The translations under genes were made by a program, and so were the position numbers. 64,000 bases of DNA from Anaerocolumna sp. AGMB13020 (GTDB taxonomy: Bacteria > Bacillota > Clostridia > Lachnospirales > Lachnospiraceae), in contig NZ_CP136910.1 of the NCBI RefSeq assembly GCF_033100115.1, forward strand, positions 4,033,001 through 4,097,000, read 5' to 3'. Positions 17,411 through 25,695 of this stretch are shown here, in pieces. Numbering within the stretch: the stretch's first letter is position 1; the number at the start of each line of letters is the position of its first letter. Under the pieces are notes generated by a model. That model was given only the letters and a program-made list of their open reading frames with translations. It was not told the DNA's origin and searched no databases.

Positions 17411-19291
17411 ATGAGTGGAGATAAGAAAAATATTAAAATATTTGTAACCCATAGAATAGATAAAAATAGTGTATGTTTAGAGAATCCATTGTTTGTTCCG
17501 ATTCGGTGTGGAGCAGCTTTAGATAAAGATAATGTAGCTTCTACAATACAAGGAGATAATACTGGAGAGAATATATCACTTAAAAGATTATCATACTGTG
17601 AGCTTACAACACAATATTGGGCTTGGAAAAATGAAGATTTAGATTATTATGGCTTCTGTCACTACAGACGTTATTTTTCATTTAATGAGAAACCATTGGT
17701 TGAAGATGTTTGGGGAAATGTGGTATATAATTCATTGAATGAGAAAGCAATTAAAGAACTTTGTCTCGATTCTCTAACAGTAAGGGGAAAAATTGAAAAA
17801 TATGATGTTTTAATTGCGAAAAGTTGGGATTTAAAAACTATAAAATGCAAATCAGTCAGAGAACATTATAATTCTGCTGACTCACTTGACATTAAACATT
17901 TTGATTGCATGATAGAAGTTATAAATAAAAAGTATCCTGAATTTAGTAATGCTGCAAAAAAATATTCTAATGGAAAAATTTTATATTCCTGTAATATGTT
18001 TATTATGAAAAAAGAAGTTTTTTGCAAATACTCAGAATGGTTGTTTGATATACTGGGGGAAGTTGAAAAGTTGATTGATACAGAATACTTTTCAGAAGAA
18101 AAACTACGAACAATGGGTCATCTAGGAGAAAGATTAGCTGGTATATATTATACATATTTGTTAGAAGAGGGTATATATAAAACAATAGAATTACAAAAAG
18201 CTTTAATAAATAATACGGATGTAGAAGAAAATATAGATCCAAAGTTTACGAGTAATCAAGTACCTATTGTTTTGGCAGCTAGTGATCTTTTTGCTCCTGT
18301 TCTTGGGGTATGTCTTAAGTCAATTATTAATTGTACCACTGAGTTTAATAATTATGATATTATTATTTTTAACAAGGAAATTAGCAAAGATAACAAATGT
18401 AAAATATTAAAATTACAAGAAAATCGAAATAATATTAGTATACGTTTTTTTGATGTAACACGTAAAGTAAGTGAATATGATTTATCACCTAATGAACACG
18501 TTGGTATTGAAACATACTATAGATTTTTAATCCAAGATGTAATGAAACATTATGATAAAGTTATTTACATGGATTCAGATGTTATAGTAAAGGCAGATTT
18601 AGCAGAATTATATCATACTAATATTGATAATAAAATTCTAGCTGCAACTCATGATGCAGATTTTATAGGGCAATATAGTTTAAAAAATGGTAAAGTAAAA
18701 AACTATTGTGAAAAAACATTAAAGTTGAAAAAGCCATACAATTATTTTCAAGCTGGCGTATTGTTATTAAATATTACAGAGATGAATAAATCTTTTAATG
18801 TTAAAGAACTACTTGAAATTGCTCAAAAAGGTATATATAAATATATGGATCAGGATATTTTAAATATCAAATGTAATGATCGTATTGTATATTTGAATAT
18901 GAAGTGGAATTTGTTGACTGACTGTGCAAGATATAGGATTAATAATGTTATTAAGTTTGCACCATTCAACCTATATAATGAGTATTTAGAGGCTAGAAAA
19001 AGTCCTAAAATAATTCATTATGCTGGTTATTTAAAACCATGGTATAATGCTGAAGAGGATATGGCTGAGGAATTTTGGAGAGTAGCCAAACAAACAGATT
19101 TTTATGAATTATTACTTTACCGTATGAATACGGGAGCTGCGTGGCATATAGCACACAATATGAAAAGAAGAATAGATTATAAGGGGAGTATTTTGAAGTA
19201 TTGCTATCGAATTTACTCTTTCCTAAATCCAGCTAATACTAAACGAAGAAAACTATTCAATAAAATATACTTAAAAATGAGATCGAGTTAA
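17411..19291 (+). CDS. Fusion: DUF4422 glycosyltransferase plus GT8 domain
   Basis: The 626-residue protein has two putative transferase halves. Residues about 5-255 are DUF4422, with IFVTHR near the start, ELTTQYWAWKN and GFCHYRRYFSF. Residues about 285-560 are a GT8-type GT-A domain: PIVLAASDLFAPVLGVCLKS, the metal-site VIYMDSDVIVKADLAELY, FQAGVLLLN and a late HYAGYLKPW. Both families act on bacterial surface glycans, so one polypeptide may add two sugars. The ATG at 17411 has GAGGAA 4-6 bases upstream; the GTG at 17399 is a weaker option. Sugar identities are unknown. Confidence 0.83.
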   Translation: MSGDKKNIKIFVTHRIDKNSVCLENPLFVPIRCGAALDKDNVASTIQGDNTGENISLKRLSYCELTTQYWAWKNEDLDYYGFCHYRRYFSFNEKPLVEDVWGNVVYNSLNEKAIKELCLDSLTVRGKIEKYDVLIAKSWDLKTIKCKSVREHYNSADSLDIKHFDCMIEVINKKYPEFSNAAKKYSNGKILYSCNMFIMKKEVFCKYSEWLFDILGEVEKLIDTEYFSEEKLRTMGHLGERLAGIYYTYLLEEGIYKTIELQKALINNTDVEENIDPKFTSNQVPIVLAASDLFAPVLGVCLKSIINCTTEFNNYDIIIFNKEISKDNKCKILKLQENRNNISIRFFDVTRKVSEYDLSPNEHVGIETYYRFLIQDVMKHYDKVIYMDSDVIVKADLAELYHTNIDNKILAATHDADFIGQYSLKNGKVKNYCEKTLKLKKPYNYFQAGVLLLNITEMNKSFNVKELLEIAQKGIYKYMDQDILNIKCNDRIVYLNMKWNLLTDCARYRINNVIKFAPFNLYNEYLEARKSPKIIHYAGYLKPWYNAEEDMAEEFWRVAKQTDFYELLLYRMNTGAAWHIAHNMKRRIDYKGSILKYCYRIYSFLNPANTKRRKLFNKIYLKMRSS

Positions 19292-19312
19292 ATGTTGTAA
19301 AGGATGATTAGT

Positions 19313-20413
19313 GTGATTGATACGAAAACAGATTTTTTTAAGACTAAAAATAATTTTCAAAAGTATAAAGGGGTAGAAAGTGAATGTATTCTTTCTTATA
19401 AGAGTGAAAAAAATCCTTTTATTACAGTAGTTATTCCTACATATAAAAGAGTGGATACATTAAAGTTGTCAATTAATTCTGTTTTAAATCAAAATAACAT
19501 TGAAAATATTAATTATGAAATTTTAGTTATTGATAATGACAATAATTTTGAGAGTGAAACAGAGTTACTAATAAAAAGTTATAAACAGTTACCAATAAGA
19601 TATTATAAAAACATGGAAAATATTGGACAAGTAGGTAATTGGAATAGAGGAATTGAACTTTCACGATCTGAGTGGATAGTTTTGTTGCATGATGATGATT
19701 TGCTGGAACCGAATTATTTTGTTGAAATTATTAAACTATTAACGTTGAATAAAAATATACAAGGTTTGGGAACTATATACAAGTTATTTAATCATGATAG
19801 TGAGATTTTACATACTGATACTTGGGATTTAAATTATAATAAAAAAAATAGTCTAGTCAAAAAAAATAAAGTTAAAGGTATTATTAAAAATATATTACTT
19901 ATAATAAGAAAATCTAGAAAAAAATTAGGTAGAGGTAAATTGTATAAATTAAAGTTAATAGATTATTACTTTGAATGTGGTTATAATGCACCTATTGGGA
20001 CATTGTATAAGAAGTCTAATGTAATAGAGTTAGGTGGGTTTGATGATCAATTTTTCCCAATTAGTGACCAAGTTTTTCATATTAATTATCTTTTAACATA
20101 TGGGTTCTACATCTTTTCACTAGAATTGTCTTTGAGAGGGATAGGATTTAATGAAGCTCTATTAAAAAAATGGAGAATTGGATTTATTGAAAACGGCTAC
20201 TTTCTTCGCAAGGCAATAAAAAATAAGTTAAAAATTCATTTTTGGGGTGAATGGTGGATTCAAATTGATTTACTGTATCAAGCTAGGGTAAATTATGACT
20301 TGGAAATGTCAGATATTAGACGTAATTTTTTGAATATCAAATATGATAAACCGTTTTATAAATTTTTATATTTACTAATTTATCGATCTTACAATTTAAT
20401 AAAAAAATACTAA
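19313..20413 (+). CDS. Family 2 glycosyltransferase
   Basis: The protein (366 residues from GTG 19313) has a GT-A fold with ITVVIPTYKRVDTLKLSINSV, IVLLHDDDLLEPNYF as metal site, and a late GGFDDQFFPISDQVF acceptor-site segment. AAAGGA at 19299-19304 overlaps the ATG at 19304 but sits 8 bases before the GTG at 19313, so GTG is preferred. The mid-protein Lys-rich stretch (about 175-215) may contact membrane phospholipid. Function beyond sugar transfer cannot be set. Confidence 0.78.
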   Translation: MIDTKTDFFKTKNNFQKYKGVESECILSYKSEKNPFITVVIPTYKRVDTLKLSINSVLNQNNIENINYEILVIDNDNNFESETELLIKSYKQLPIRYYKNMENIGQVGNWNRGIELSRSEWIVLLHDDDLLEPNYFVEIIKLLTLNKNIQGLGTIYKLFNHDSEILHTDTWDLNYNKKNSLVKKNKVKGIIKNILLIIRKSRKKLGRGKLYKLKLIDYYFECGYNAPIGTLYKKSNVIELGGFDDQFFPISDQVFHINYLLTYGFYIFSLELSLRGIGFNEALLKKWRIGFIENGYFLRKAIKNKLKIHFWGEWWIQIDLLYQARVNYDLEMSDIRRNFLNIKYDKPFYKFLYLLIYRSYNLIKKY

Positions 20414-20432
20414 TTATAAGGAGAATACACAA

Positions 20433-21212
20433 ATGAAGGTAGTGATATTAGCTGGAGGATATGGTACAAGAATTAGTGAAGAGTCACATTTAAAACCAAA
20501 ACCTATGATAGAAATAGGAGGAATGCCTATTTTATGGCATGTAATGAAATTATATTCTTACTATGGATACAATGAATTTATTATATGTTGTGGTTATAAA
20601 GGATATGTAATAAAAGAGTATTTTGCAGACTATTATTTACATAATTCGGATATTACTTTTGATTTTACAGATAATAATAGAATGGAAATACATAATAATG
20701 TTGCCGAACCATGGAAGGTAACATTAATAGATACTGGTTTAAATACAATGACTGGAGGTCGTATCAAAAGAGTAAAAGAATATATTGGAGAGAGTCCTTT
20801 TTTGTTAACATATGGAGATGGAGTAAGTGATGTTAATATAAAGGAACTGGTTCGATATCATAATGAGCATGGTAAGAAGGCTACAATTACTGCGATTCAA
20901 CCAGGAGGTAGATTTGGTACTTTGGATATTTCGGAGGATAACAGCATCAATCGATTTGCTGAAAAAACGAAAGAAGATGGTGGATGGATAAATGGTGGTT
21001 TTATGGTGTTAGAACCATCTGTCATAGATTATATTGATAATGATACAATATCATTTGAAAAATATCCATTAGAAAAATTAGCAAGAGAGGGACAATTAAA
21101 TGCCTACATGCATCACGGATTCTGGCAGTGTATGGATACACTAAGAGATAAAAATTATCTTGATGAACTATTAGAAAATGGTCAAGCACCATGGAAAGTG
21201 TGGGGGAAATAA
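20433..21212 (+). CDS. rfbF: Glucose-1-phosphate cytidylyltransferase
   Basis: The 259-residue enzyme shows the nucleotidyltransferase start VVILAGGYGTRISEESHLKPKP, the family-specific IGGMPILWHVMKLYSYYG, LTYGDGVSDVN, and WINGGFMVLEP. It is the usual length for RfbF, which makes CDP-glucose from CTP and glucose-1-phosphate, the entry to CDP-linked deoxysugars. An AAGGAG site precedes the ATG. The stop codon overlaps the rfbG start (TAATG), so the two are translationally coupled. Confidence 0.93.
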   Translation: MKVVILAGGYGTRISEESHLKPKPMIEIGGMPILWHVMKLYSYYGYNEFIICCGYKGYVIKEYFADYYLHNSDITFDFTDNNRMEIHNNVAEPWKVTLIDTGLNTMTGGRIKRVKEYIGESPFLLTYGDGVSDVNIKELVRYHNEHGKKATITAIQPGGRFGTLDISEDNSINRFAEKTKEDGGWINGGFMVLEPSVIDYIDNDTISFEKYPLEKLAREGQLNAYMHHGFWQCMDTLRDKNYLDELLENGQAPWKVWGK

Positions 21213-22264
21213 TGGATTTATCATTTTACAAAGGAAAAACTGTACTAGTAACAGGTCATACAGGATTTAAGGGTTCATGGATGTGTAAAGTGCTAGTAAT
21301 GAATGGAGCTCGTGTTATTGGTTATTCATTAAAACCACCTACAAATCCAAGCTTATTTGAAATTGCAAAAATAGAAGAGCAAATAACTTCGGTAATTGGT
21401 GATATAAGAGATTTAGAAGCTATTAAGAATTGTATGGATAAATATAATCCTGATATAGTAATACATATGGCAGCTCAACCGATTGTACGAGAAGCCTATA
21501 TAAATCCCGTTTATACTTATGAAACTAATGTTTTAGGAACTGTTAATATTCTTGAATCAGTACGTCTTAATAATAATGTTAAGTCATTTATTAATGTAAC
21601 AACTGATAAGGTTTATGAAAACAATGAATGGGAATGGGGATACAGAGAAATTGACAGGCTAAATGGATATGATCCTTATTCAAATTCAAAATCCTGTTCT
21701 GAGTTAATTACTAGTTCGTATATAAAATCTTTTTTTAGAGATAAAAACATTGCATTATCAACTTGCCGTGCAGGGAATGTAATTGGAGGTGGAGATTTTG
21801 CTAATGATAGAATTATTCCTGATTGTATAAGGGCGGTGGCATCAAATAAAGAGATTATTGTAAGAAATCCAAATTCAACAAGACCATACCAGCATGTGCT
21901 AGAACCTGTTTGTACTTATCTATTTTTAGCCCAAGCTCAGTATATAGATAAAGTAATACAAGGAAGCTTTAATGTTGGGCCTGAAGATAAAGATTGTATA
22001 ACTACCGGAAAACTTGTAGATATTTTCTGTGAAAGTTGGGGTGAAAATGCCAAGTGGAGAGATATATCAGAAGTGGATGCACCACATGAAGCTAATTTCC
22101 TGAAATTAGATTGCTCAAAAATAAAAACATTATTGGAATGGAAACCTCGATGGGGAATCGAAGATGCTGTTAAAAAAACAATTGAGTGGAGCAAAGTATT
22201 TTATTCTAATAAAGATGTCAATGCAGTTATGGAAGATCAGATAACTGAATATTTAAAGAGTTAA
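21212..22264 (+). CDS. rfbG: CDP-glucose 4,6-dehydratase
   Basis: The 350-residue SDR enzyme begins MDLSFYKGKTVLVTGHTGFK with the Rossmann motif GHTGFKG at 15-21. TTDKVYEN and a YSNSK catalytic Tyr/Lys near 156 follow. It converts CDP-glucose to CDP-4-dehydro-6-deoxyglucose. The ATG at 21212 overlaps the rfbF stop. A stable hairpin follows the gene. No rfbH (C-3 dehydratase) is present, so the product is not committed to 3,6-dideoxy sugars within this window. Confidence 0.93.
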   Translation: MDLSFYKGKTVLVTGHTGFKGSWMCKVLVMNGARVIGYSLKPPTNPSLFEIAKIEEQITSVIGDIRDLEAIKNCMDKYNPDIVIHMAAQPIVREAYINPVYTYETNVLGTVNILESVRLNNNVKSFINVTTDKVYENNEWEWGYREIDRLNGYDPYSNSKSCSELITSSYIKSFFRDKNIALSTCRAGNVIGGGDFANDRIIPDCIRAVASNKEIIVRNPNSTRPYQHVLEPVCTYLFLAQAQYIDKVIQGSFNVGPEDKDCITTGKLVDIFCESWGENAKWRDISEVDAPHEANFLKLDCSKIKTLLEWKPRWGIEDAVKKTIEWSKVFYSNKDVNAVMEDQITEYLKS

Positions 22265-22270
22265 CTACTA

Positions 22271-22302
22271 TTATGACACTTAGGTTAAACTAAGTGTCAT
22301 AA
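22271..22302. terminator. Hairpin between rfbG and the reductase gene
   Basis: TTATGACACTTA (22271-22282) pairs perfectly with 22291-22302 across 8 bases. No T run follows, so it may stabilise the upstream mRNA or partly attenuate, and need not fully terminate. Confidence 0.45.
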
Positions 22303-22333
22303 TTATAATATGCAACCAATAGGAGACAATAAT

Positions 22334-23257
22334 ATGAAAAAAGTAATTATAATGGGGGCAAATGGCTTTATAGGATCACATCTTGCCATTATGTTTCTTA
22401 AAGAAAACTGGGATGTTTACTGTCTTGTGCAAAATAAGTCGAATTTTGAGTTGGATGGAAGTAATATTATTGAATTTGAACTTAATAAATTGAATGAACT
22501 AGAAGGTAAACTTCCTACTAATGCAGATTTATTTTATAACTTAGCTTGGATAGGGGTAAGTTCCACTTATAAAAATGATTTTGAAATACAGTCACAAAAT
22601 ATAGCACACTCATTAGAAGCACTAAAGTTAGCAGAAAAGTTAAAATGTTCAAAAGTAATTTATCCTGGTTCGGTTTCGGAATACGCTTATGCAGAAACAC
22701 CTGTGAATGGAAGAAACTTACCGTGTCCAGCTGATATGTACAGTGCATGTAAAACATCTGTGCATTTTATTTGTGATCTATATTCAAGGCAAAATAATTT
22801 AGAATTTCTATGGGTCCTTATACCAAGCATCTATGGACCTGGAAGAGAAGATAACAATATAATTACGTATGCTATAAAAACTTTTTTAAGTAATAAAAAG
22901 CCTTCTTTTACGAAACTAGAACAAATGTGGGATTATTTATATATTGATGATTTGATAGCTGCTTTATATTTATTAGGGCAGCAAGGAATAGGGGGTAAAA
23001 CATATGTAGTAGGAACAGGAAATTCATATCCACTATCAAAGTACATTGAAATAATCAGAGATATAATTAATCCATCGCTTCCTATGGGGATTGGTGAATT
23101 ACCGTATAAAACGACTAAAGTAGACAATTCGATAGTTGATATTACTTTGTTAACAGAAGATACTGACTATAAACCTAGATATACTTTTTATCAGGGAATT
23201 GTAAATACAATAGAGTATTTTAAGAAAAATAGAAATGAGGGGAATAAATATGATTGA
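22334..23257 (+). CDS. NAD(P)-dependent 4-ketoreductase/epimerase of the CDP-sugar branch
   Basis: The 307-residue extended SDR has GANGFIGS at residues 8-15, FYNLAWIGVSS, YPGSVSEY and a catalytic YSACK with Tyr near 136. Sequence style and position after rfbFG match CDP-abequose-synthase-like reductases that act on 4-keto intermediates. Because rfbH is absent, the likely substrate is CDP-4-dehydro-6-deoxyglucose itself, giving a CDP-6-deoxyhexose; this is inference. The ATG at 22334 follows AGGAGA at 22321-22326; an ATG at 22310 lacks a site. It overlaps the mutase gene by 8 bases. Confidence 0.75.
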   Translation: MKKVIIMGANGFIGSHLAIMFLKENWDVYCLVQNKSNFELDGSNIIEFELNKLNELEGKLPTNADLFYNLAWIGVSSTYKNDFEIQSQNIAHSLEALKLAEKLKCSKVIYPGSVSEYAYAETPVNGRNLPCPADMYSACKTSVHFICDLYSRQNNLEFLWVLIPSIYGPGREDNNIITYAIKTFLSNKKPSFTKLEQMWDYLYIDDLIAALYLLGQQGIGGKTYVVGTGNSYPLSKYIEIIRDIINPSLPMGIGELPYKTTKVDNSIVDITLLTEDTDYKPRYTFYQGIVNTIEYFKKNRNEGNKYD

Positions 23258-24413
23258 AGCAATAGTTGTAGGTGCCGGATTCTCTGGCGCAGTAATAGCA
23301 CGTCACTTAGCAGTAAACAAAAATAAAAAAGTACTACTATTAGATAAAAGGAATCACATTGCTGGAAACATGTATGATAAAGTAGATGAAAATGGGATAA
23401 TTGTACAACAGTATGGACCGCATATCTTTCATACAAATAATGAACGAGTTTACAATTATATAAAGCAATTTGGGACCTGGGAAAAATATTTTCTAGAATG
23501 CATGGTTTTCATGAATGGTAAATATACAAATTCGCCATTCAACTTCAAGACTATTGATGATTACTATGAAAAAGATAAAGCAGAATTATTAAAAGAAAGA
23601 ATTAGTAAATATTATAATGGACTTGAAAAAGCTACAATAGTTGAAATGCTTAATTGTGAAGATGAAATCATAAGAGGGTATGCAAAGTTCCTTTTTGATA
23701 ATGACTACAGTTTATATACTGCTAAGCAGTGGGGGATATCACCAAGCGAAATTGATATAAGTGTATTAAAAAGAGTGCCAGTTCTTTTTTCTTATAACAC
23801 TGGGTACTTTGATGATTTATATCAATGTATGCCTGTTGGAGGCTTTACAAATGTTATTGAAGACATTATAAATCATCCTAATATAGAAATCAAGTTAAAT
23901 ACTAATGTAAAAGACTATTTGGAATTTGATTTGAAAGACAGTGTTATAAAAAGAGATGGTACTGTGCTAAAAGTCCCTGTTGTTTATACAGGAGCTCTAG
24001 ATGAGTTATCCGATTATAAGTTTGGGTTATTACCATATCGATCTTTGTATTTTGAGTACAAAACAGAAAACATAAAAAGTTATCAAAAGGCTCCAGTAGT
24101 TGCATATCCACAGGCTAAGAGTTTCACAAGAATTACAGAGTATAATAAATTACCGAAACAAGAAAGTATTAAAACAACAATTGCAGTAGAGTATCCGATT
24201 CAATATAATTTAGGTGGCGCCTCAGAACCATATTATCCAATTATTACTGAAGATAATCAAAATAAATATAATAAGTATAAAAGTTTATTTGATAAAATTG
24301 ATAACATTTTTATTTGTGGTAGGCTTGCTGATTATAAATATTATAATATGGACCAAGTTATAAACCGAGCTTTGGAGGTATGTGATAGTTTAGATTTGTG
24401 GTTTTCCAAATGA
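23250..24413 (+). CDS. glf: UDP-galactopyranose mutase-family flavoenzyme
   Basis: The 387-residue FAD enzyme begins MIEAIVVGAGFSGAVIARHL (dinucleotide-binding motif), with NHIAGNMYD, YGPHIFHTNNERVYNYI, YTAKQWG, GRLADYKYYNMDQVI and the active-site EPYYPI. Glf contracts UDP-galactopyranose to the furanose. Here it overlaps the CDP-sugar reductase gene, so its substrate may be a 6-deoxyhexose instead, as known for Fcf2-type mutases that act after a 4-ketoreductase. The ATG at 23250 follows GAGGGG. Family is firm; substrate is not. Confidence 0.88.
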   Translation: MIEAIVVGAGFSGAVIARHLAVNKNKKVLLLDKRNHIAGNMYDKVDENGIIVQQYGPHIFHTNNERVYNYIKQFGTWEKYFLECMVFMNGKYTNSPFNFKTIDDYYEKDKAELLKERISKYYNGLEKATIVEMLNCEDEIIRGYAKFLFDNDYSLYTAKQWGISPSEIDISVLKRVPVLFSYNTGYFDDLYQCMPVGGFTNVIEDIINHPNIEIKLNTNVKDYLEFDLKDSVIKRDGTVLKVPVVYTGALDELSDYKFGLLPYRSLYFEYKTENIKSYQKAPVVAYPQAKSFTRITEYNKLPKQESIKTTIAVEYPIQYNLGGASEPYYPIITEDNQNKYNKYKSLFDKIDNIFICGRLADYKYYNMDQVINRALEVCDSLDLWFSK

Positions 24414-24439
24414 ATTAAATAAAATTACATTAGAAAAGT

Positions 24440-24445
24440 AGGTGA
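24440..24445 (+). promoter_or_regulatory. Shine-Dalgarno site implying an ATT start
   Basis: AGGTGAT at 24440-24446 matches the 3' half of the AAAGGAGGTGAT anti-16S complement and lies 4 bases before ATT at 24450. The frame is open back to a TAA at 24420 with no ATG, GTG or TTG. Confidence 0.6.
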
Positions 24446-24449
24446 TTTA

Positions 24450-25658
24450 ATTAAAAGATTACTAATAGTTATTTCAAAATTATCAGGTGGAGGAGCAGAA
24501 CACGTAGCTAGAAATAATATTGAATGTTTTGTAAATGATTCAAACATAGAGTTAGCTATATTAACTTGTGATGCTTCCGCGACAAAAATGTTTAATTTAA
24601 AAATATTTATTGCTAAGGATTTCAGAAGTTTAAAAGGAGTTTTTTCAAAAGGTATAGGTAGTATGTACATGGAATATAATTACAGAATTGTTCGGCAATG
24701 TCTAACGAGGTTTAAACCAGATATTATACATATGCATGACTATATACCATTTTCTCCAAGTATGTTAAAAGCTTTTAGTGAGTACAAAGTACGTTCCTTG
24801 TGTAAAATAATATTGACTCATCATACATTTTCTTTTTTGTGTACAAACGATTCATTATTTAATTACTCTACTTCAAAATTATGTGAAAAATGTATTGGTA
24901 AATTTGATAAAACTATCATTAAAGAAAATTGCTACAATAGCAATATTGGTTCAACTTTGAAGTATTTACAAAAAAAAAGAATAATGTATTTTATGGGTAA
25001 TTTAATAGATATTCATGTAGCACCAAGCTATTTTATGAAGAATATGTTGCTAAAAGTTAATAATAAATATAAAGTTGAAGTCGTATACAATCCTTGTATA
25101 AAAAATAATTTTCAATTACCTTATAATAAAAAAGAAAATAAAATTGTATACTTTGGACGTATTAGCAAAGAAAAAAACATTTTAAGAATAGTTGAATTAT
25201 TTGATAGTTCTTGTACTGGAACAATGCAATTGCTCATTATTGGAAATGGAGATCAATCTGGAGAATTAAGAAAAATAGTGAATAATGCTAGAAATAGAAA
25301 GATGATTGTTTTTAAGAATGAATTTTTAAGTACTGAAAAATTGTATGAAGAAATAATTGATGCAAAGTATTTAATATTACCATCTGTTTGGTATGAAAAC
25401 AGTCCGGTATCAATTGTTGAAGCAATAAGTTTAGGCATAGTTCCTATTGTTTCAAATATAGGAGGGATGAAAGAATTAGTTGACTATTTCGAATTTGGTT
25501 ATTGCTTCGATCCATATGATGATAAAAGTTTTGTTGAAATAATTAGAAACTTAGATAATTTTATTCATCCTAGACCTGATGATAAAGTATTAGTGAAATT
25601 AAATCTATTTACAAATAAACAATACCAAAAAGACATTATCAGTATTTACAATAGTTAA
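24450..25658 (+). CDS. Family 4 glycosyltransferase, probable ATT start
   Basis: Starting at ATT 24450 the 402-residue GT-B protein reads (M)KRLLIVISKLSGGGAEHVAR, the conserved GT4 N-terminus with its glycine-rich loop. IHMHDYIPFSP follows, and the donor site FGRISKEKNILRIVELF and YENSPVSIVEAISLGIVPIV lie near the C-terminus. The first ATG (24588) would delete the acceptor loop, so it cannot give a whole enzyme. No ATG, GTG or TTG exists between the preceding in-frame stop and this codon. A Cys-rich stretch (FLCTND..CEKCIGKF..NCYN) occurs mid-protein, as in some GT4 enzymes. Substrate unknown. Confidence 0.8.
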   Translation: MKRLLIVISKLSGGGAEHVARNNIECFVNDSNIELAILTCDASATKMFNLKIFIAKDFRSLKGVFSKGIGSMYMEYNYRIVRQCLTRFKPDIIHMHDYIPFSPSMLKAFSEYKVRSLCKIILTHHTFSFLCTNDSLFNYSTSKLCEKCIGKFDKTIIKENCYNSNIGSTLKYLQKKRIMYFMGNLIDIHVAPSYFMKNMLLKVNNKYKVEVVYNPCIKNNFQLPYNKKENKIVYFGRISKEKNILRIVELFDSSCTGTMQLLIIGNGDQSGELRKIVNNARNRKMIVFKNEFLSTEKLYEEIIDAKYLILPSVWYENSPVSIVEAISLGIVPIVSNIGGMKELVDYFEFGYCFDPYDDKSFVEIIRNLDNFIHPRPDDKVLVKLNLFTNKQYQKDIISIYNS

Positions 25659-25695
25659 TTAGTACAAAATATTAATTATAGAATAGGGTATTTAC

